From Cryptomeria japonica (lineage: Eukaryota; Streptophyta; Pinopsida; Cupressales; Cupressaceae): a stretch of 64,000 nt of DNA. The notes under the pieces were generated by a model. That model saw nothing but the letters and a program-made list of their open reading frames with translations. It was not told where the DNA came from and did no database searches. Within the stretch, counting starts at the first letter, position 1. Each line of letters opens with the position of its first letter. The position numbers and the translations under genes were made by a program. Of the stretch, positions 63,141 to 64,000 are shown piece after piece. The stretch is from contig NC_081409.1 in assembly GCF_030272615.1 (NCBI RefSeq), forward strand, positions 531,936,291 to 532,000,290. The letters are read 5' to 3'.

Positions 63141-64000
63141 TGATTATTGAGTAAGGTGCATTATTGATTCATCTAGAAACTCTATATGCAATGGTTGAGT
63201 GTCTTCAAGTGGAGCTTCAGTGAGTTGATCTGCAATTACCTGTCCTTTGATGGCTTTGCATTCCATATATTCAATATCAAACTCTGTAAGTACCATGACC
63301 CATTTTGCCAATCTTCTGGTGAGTGTTGCTCTATTGAGAAGATACTTGAGTGGATCAATCTTAGCTACTAGCTTGATGGAATATGCCAACATGTAGTGTC
63401 TCAATTTTTGTGATGCCAAGCATGCTTTTTCTATTATAGTGTAGTTCATTTCATAAGACACCAATGTTCTACTGATGTAATATATAGCTCTCTCTTTTTT
63501 ATTTTCATCTTGTTGTGCCTGAAGTGCCCCCAATGATGAATCAGTGGCTGATATGTATAAGATCAATGGTTTTCCCTGAATTGGTGGCATCAGTATTGGT
63601 GGATTGGATAGGTACTATTTGATGTGCTGAAGATGTTGTTCACATTCTTGATCCCAGTTGTATATTACTCCTTTCCTCAATACTTTTGTGAAAGGTTGAG
63701 TTTTGTCTGCCAGCTGAGAAACGAAGCATCTGATTGATTGGATATGTCCCTGTAAACTTGTCATTTGACTAATGTTCTTCGAAGGCGGCATCTCCATTTT
63801 AGCTTGGACCTTCTCAGGAACAACCTCAATTCCCTTCTTTGAAATGATGTAGCCTAGTATTTTACCAAATGTCACTCTGAATGCACACTTTTTTGGATTT
63901 AGCCGGAGTTTGAATTTTTCCATTCTATCTAGTATAGGGCCTAGCTATTGAATATGCACGGATCTCTTCATAGTATTTACTAAAGTGTCATCAACATAGT
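63141..64000 (-). pseudogene. RT (C-terminal part) and RNase H of element C, cut by the window edge
   Basis: RNase H: 63590-63144, with YISATDSSLGAL and YEMNYTIIEKACLASQ, extending into a linker. RT: 63923-63615 (RLNPKKCAFRVTFGKILGYII), and the last bases of the window encode the YVDDTL active site. The rest of RT, PR and gag would lie to the right. Confidence 0.88.

Overview
The window is plant nuclear DNA made almost entirely of nested LTR retrotransposons. I found no host gene, rRNA, tRNA or CRISPR array. The evidence is a chromodomain-bearing Ty3/gypsy element primed by initiator tRNA-Met, two Tat-type Ty3/gypsy families with a second RNase H, a plant mobile domain (PMD) gene with a plant-type intron, and heavy C-to-T decay. 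A large, repeat-rich seed-plant genome, possibly a gymnosperm, fits; the species cannot be fixed from sequence alone.

Layout. (1) 1-6184: the 3' end of element I, with a gag fragment carrying five zinc knuckles, a long unknown ORF (ORF-X), a polypurine tract and a 1.18-kb LTR; no pol is seen. (2) 6185-7019: unassigned. (3) 7020-64000: a host layer of Retand-like Tat elements on the minus strand, called B and C. They appear arranged LTR-B-LTR-C and run off the right edge. Each carries gag-PR-RT-RNase H-second RNase H-integrase on the minus strand and a two-exon PMD gene on the plus strand. (4) 9963-42124: element A, 32 kb, inserted in the PMD gene of unit B. Its LTRs are about 6.3 kb, and each contains a ~1,200-codon reading frame in U3. 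Its pol order is PR - RNase H - RT - RNase H - integrase, unlike B and C. (5) 20227-32462: element E, a Tekay/Del-like chromovirus inserted in the first RNase H of A, with an exact 5-bp target duplication. (6) 46301-48050: element D, about 1.75 kb, inserted in the B integrase.

The nesting order is firm: the undisturbed paralogue (C, with PMD copy 2) supplies the empty site for both A and D. The pol genes of A, B and E are all broken, mostly by C-to-T type stops, so nothing here looks autonomous today. The C integrase is the best preserved enzyme.

Most unusual points: the giant LTRs of A with a U3 reading frame and five foldback repeats; the RNase H placed before RT in A; a palindrome array in the LTRs of E that differs in copy number between the two LTRs; and the PMD gene with TATA box and intron, opposite in strand to its host retroelement.
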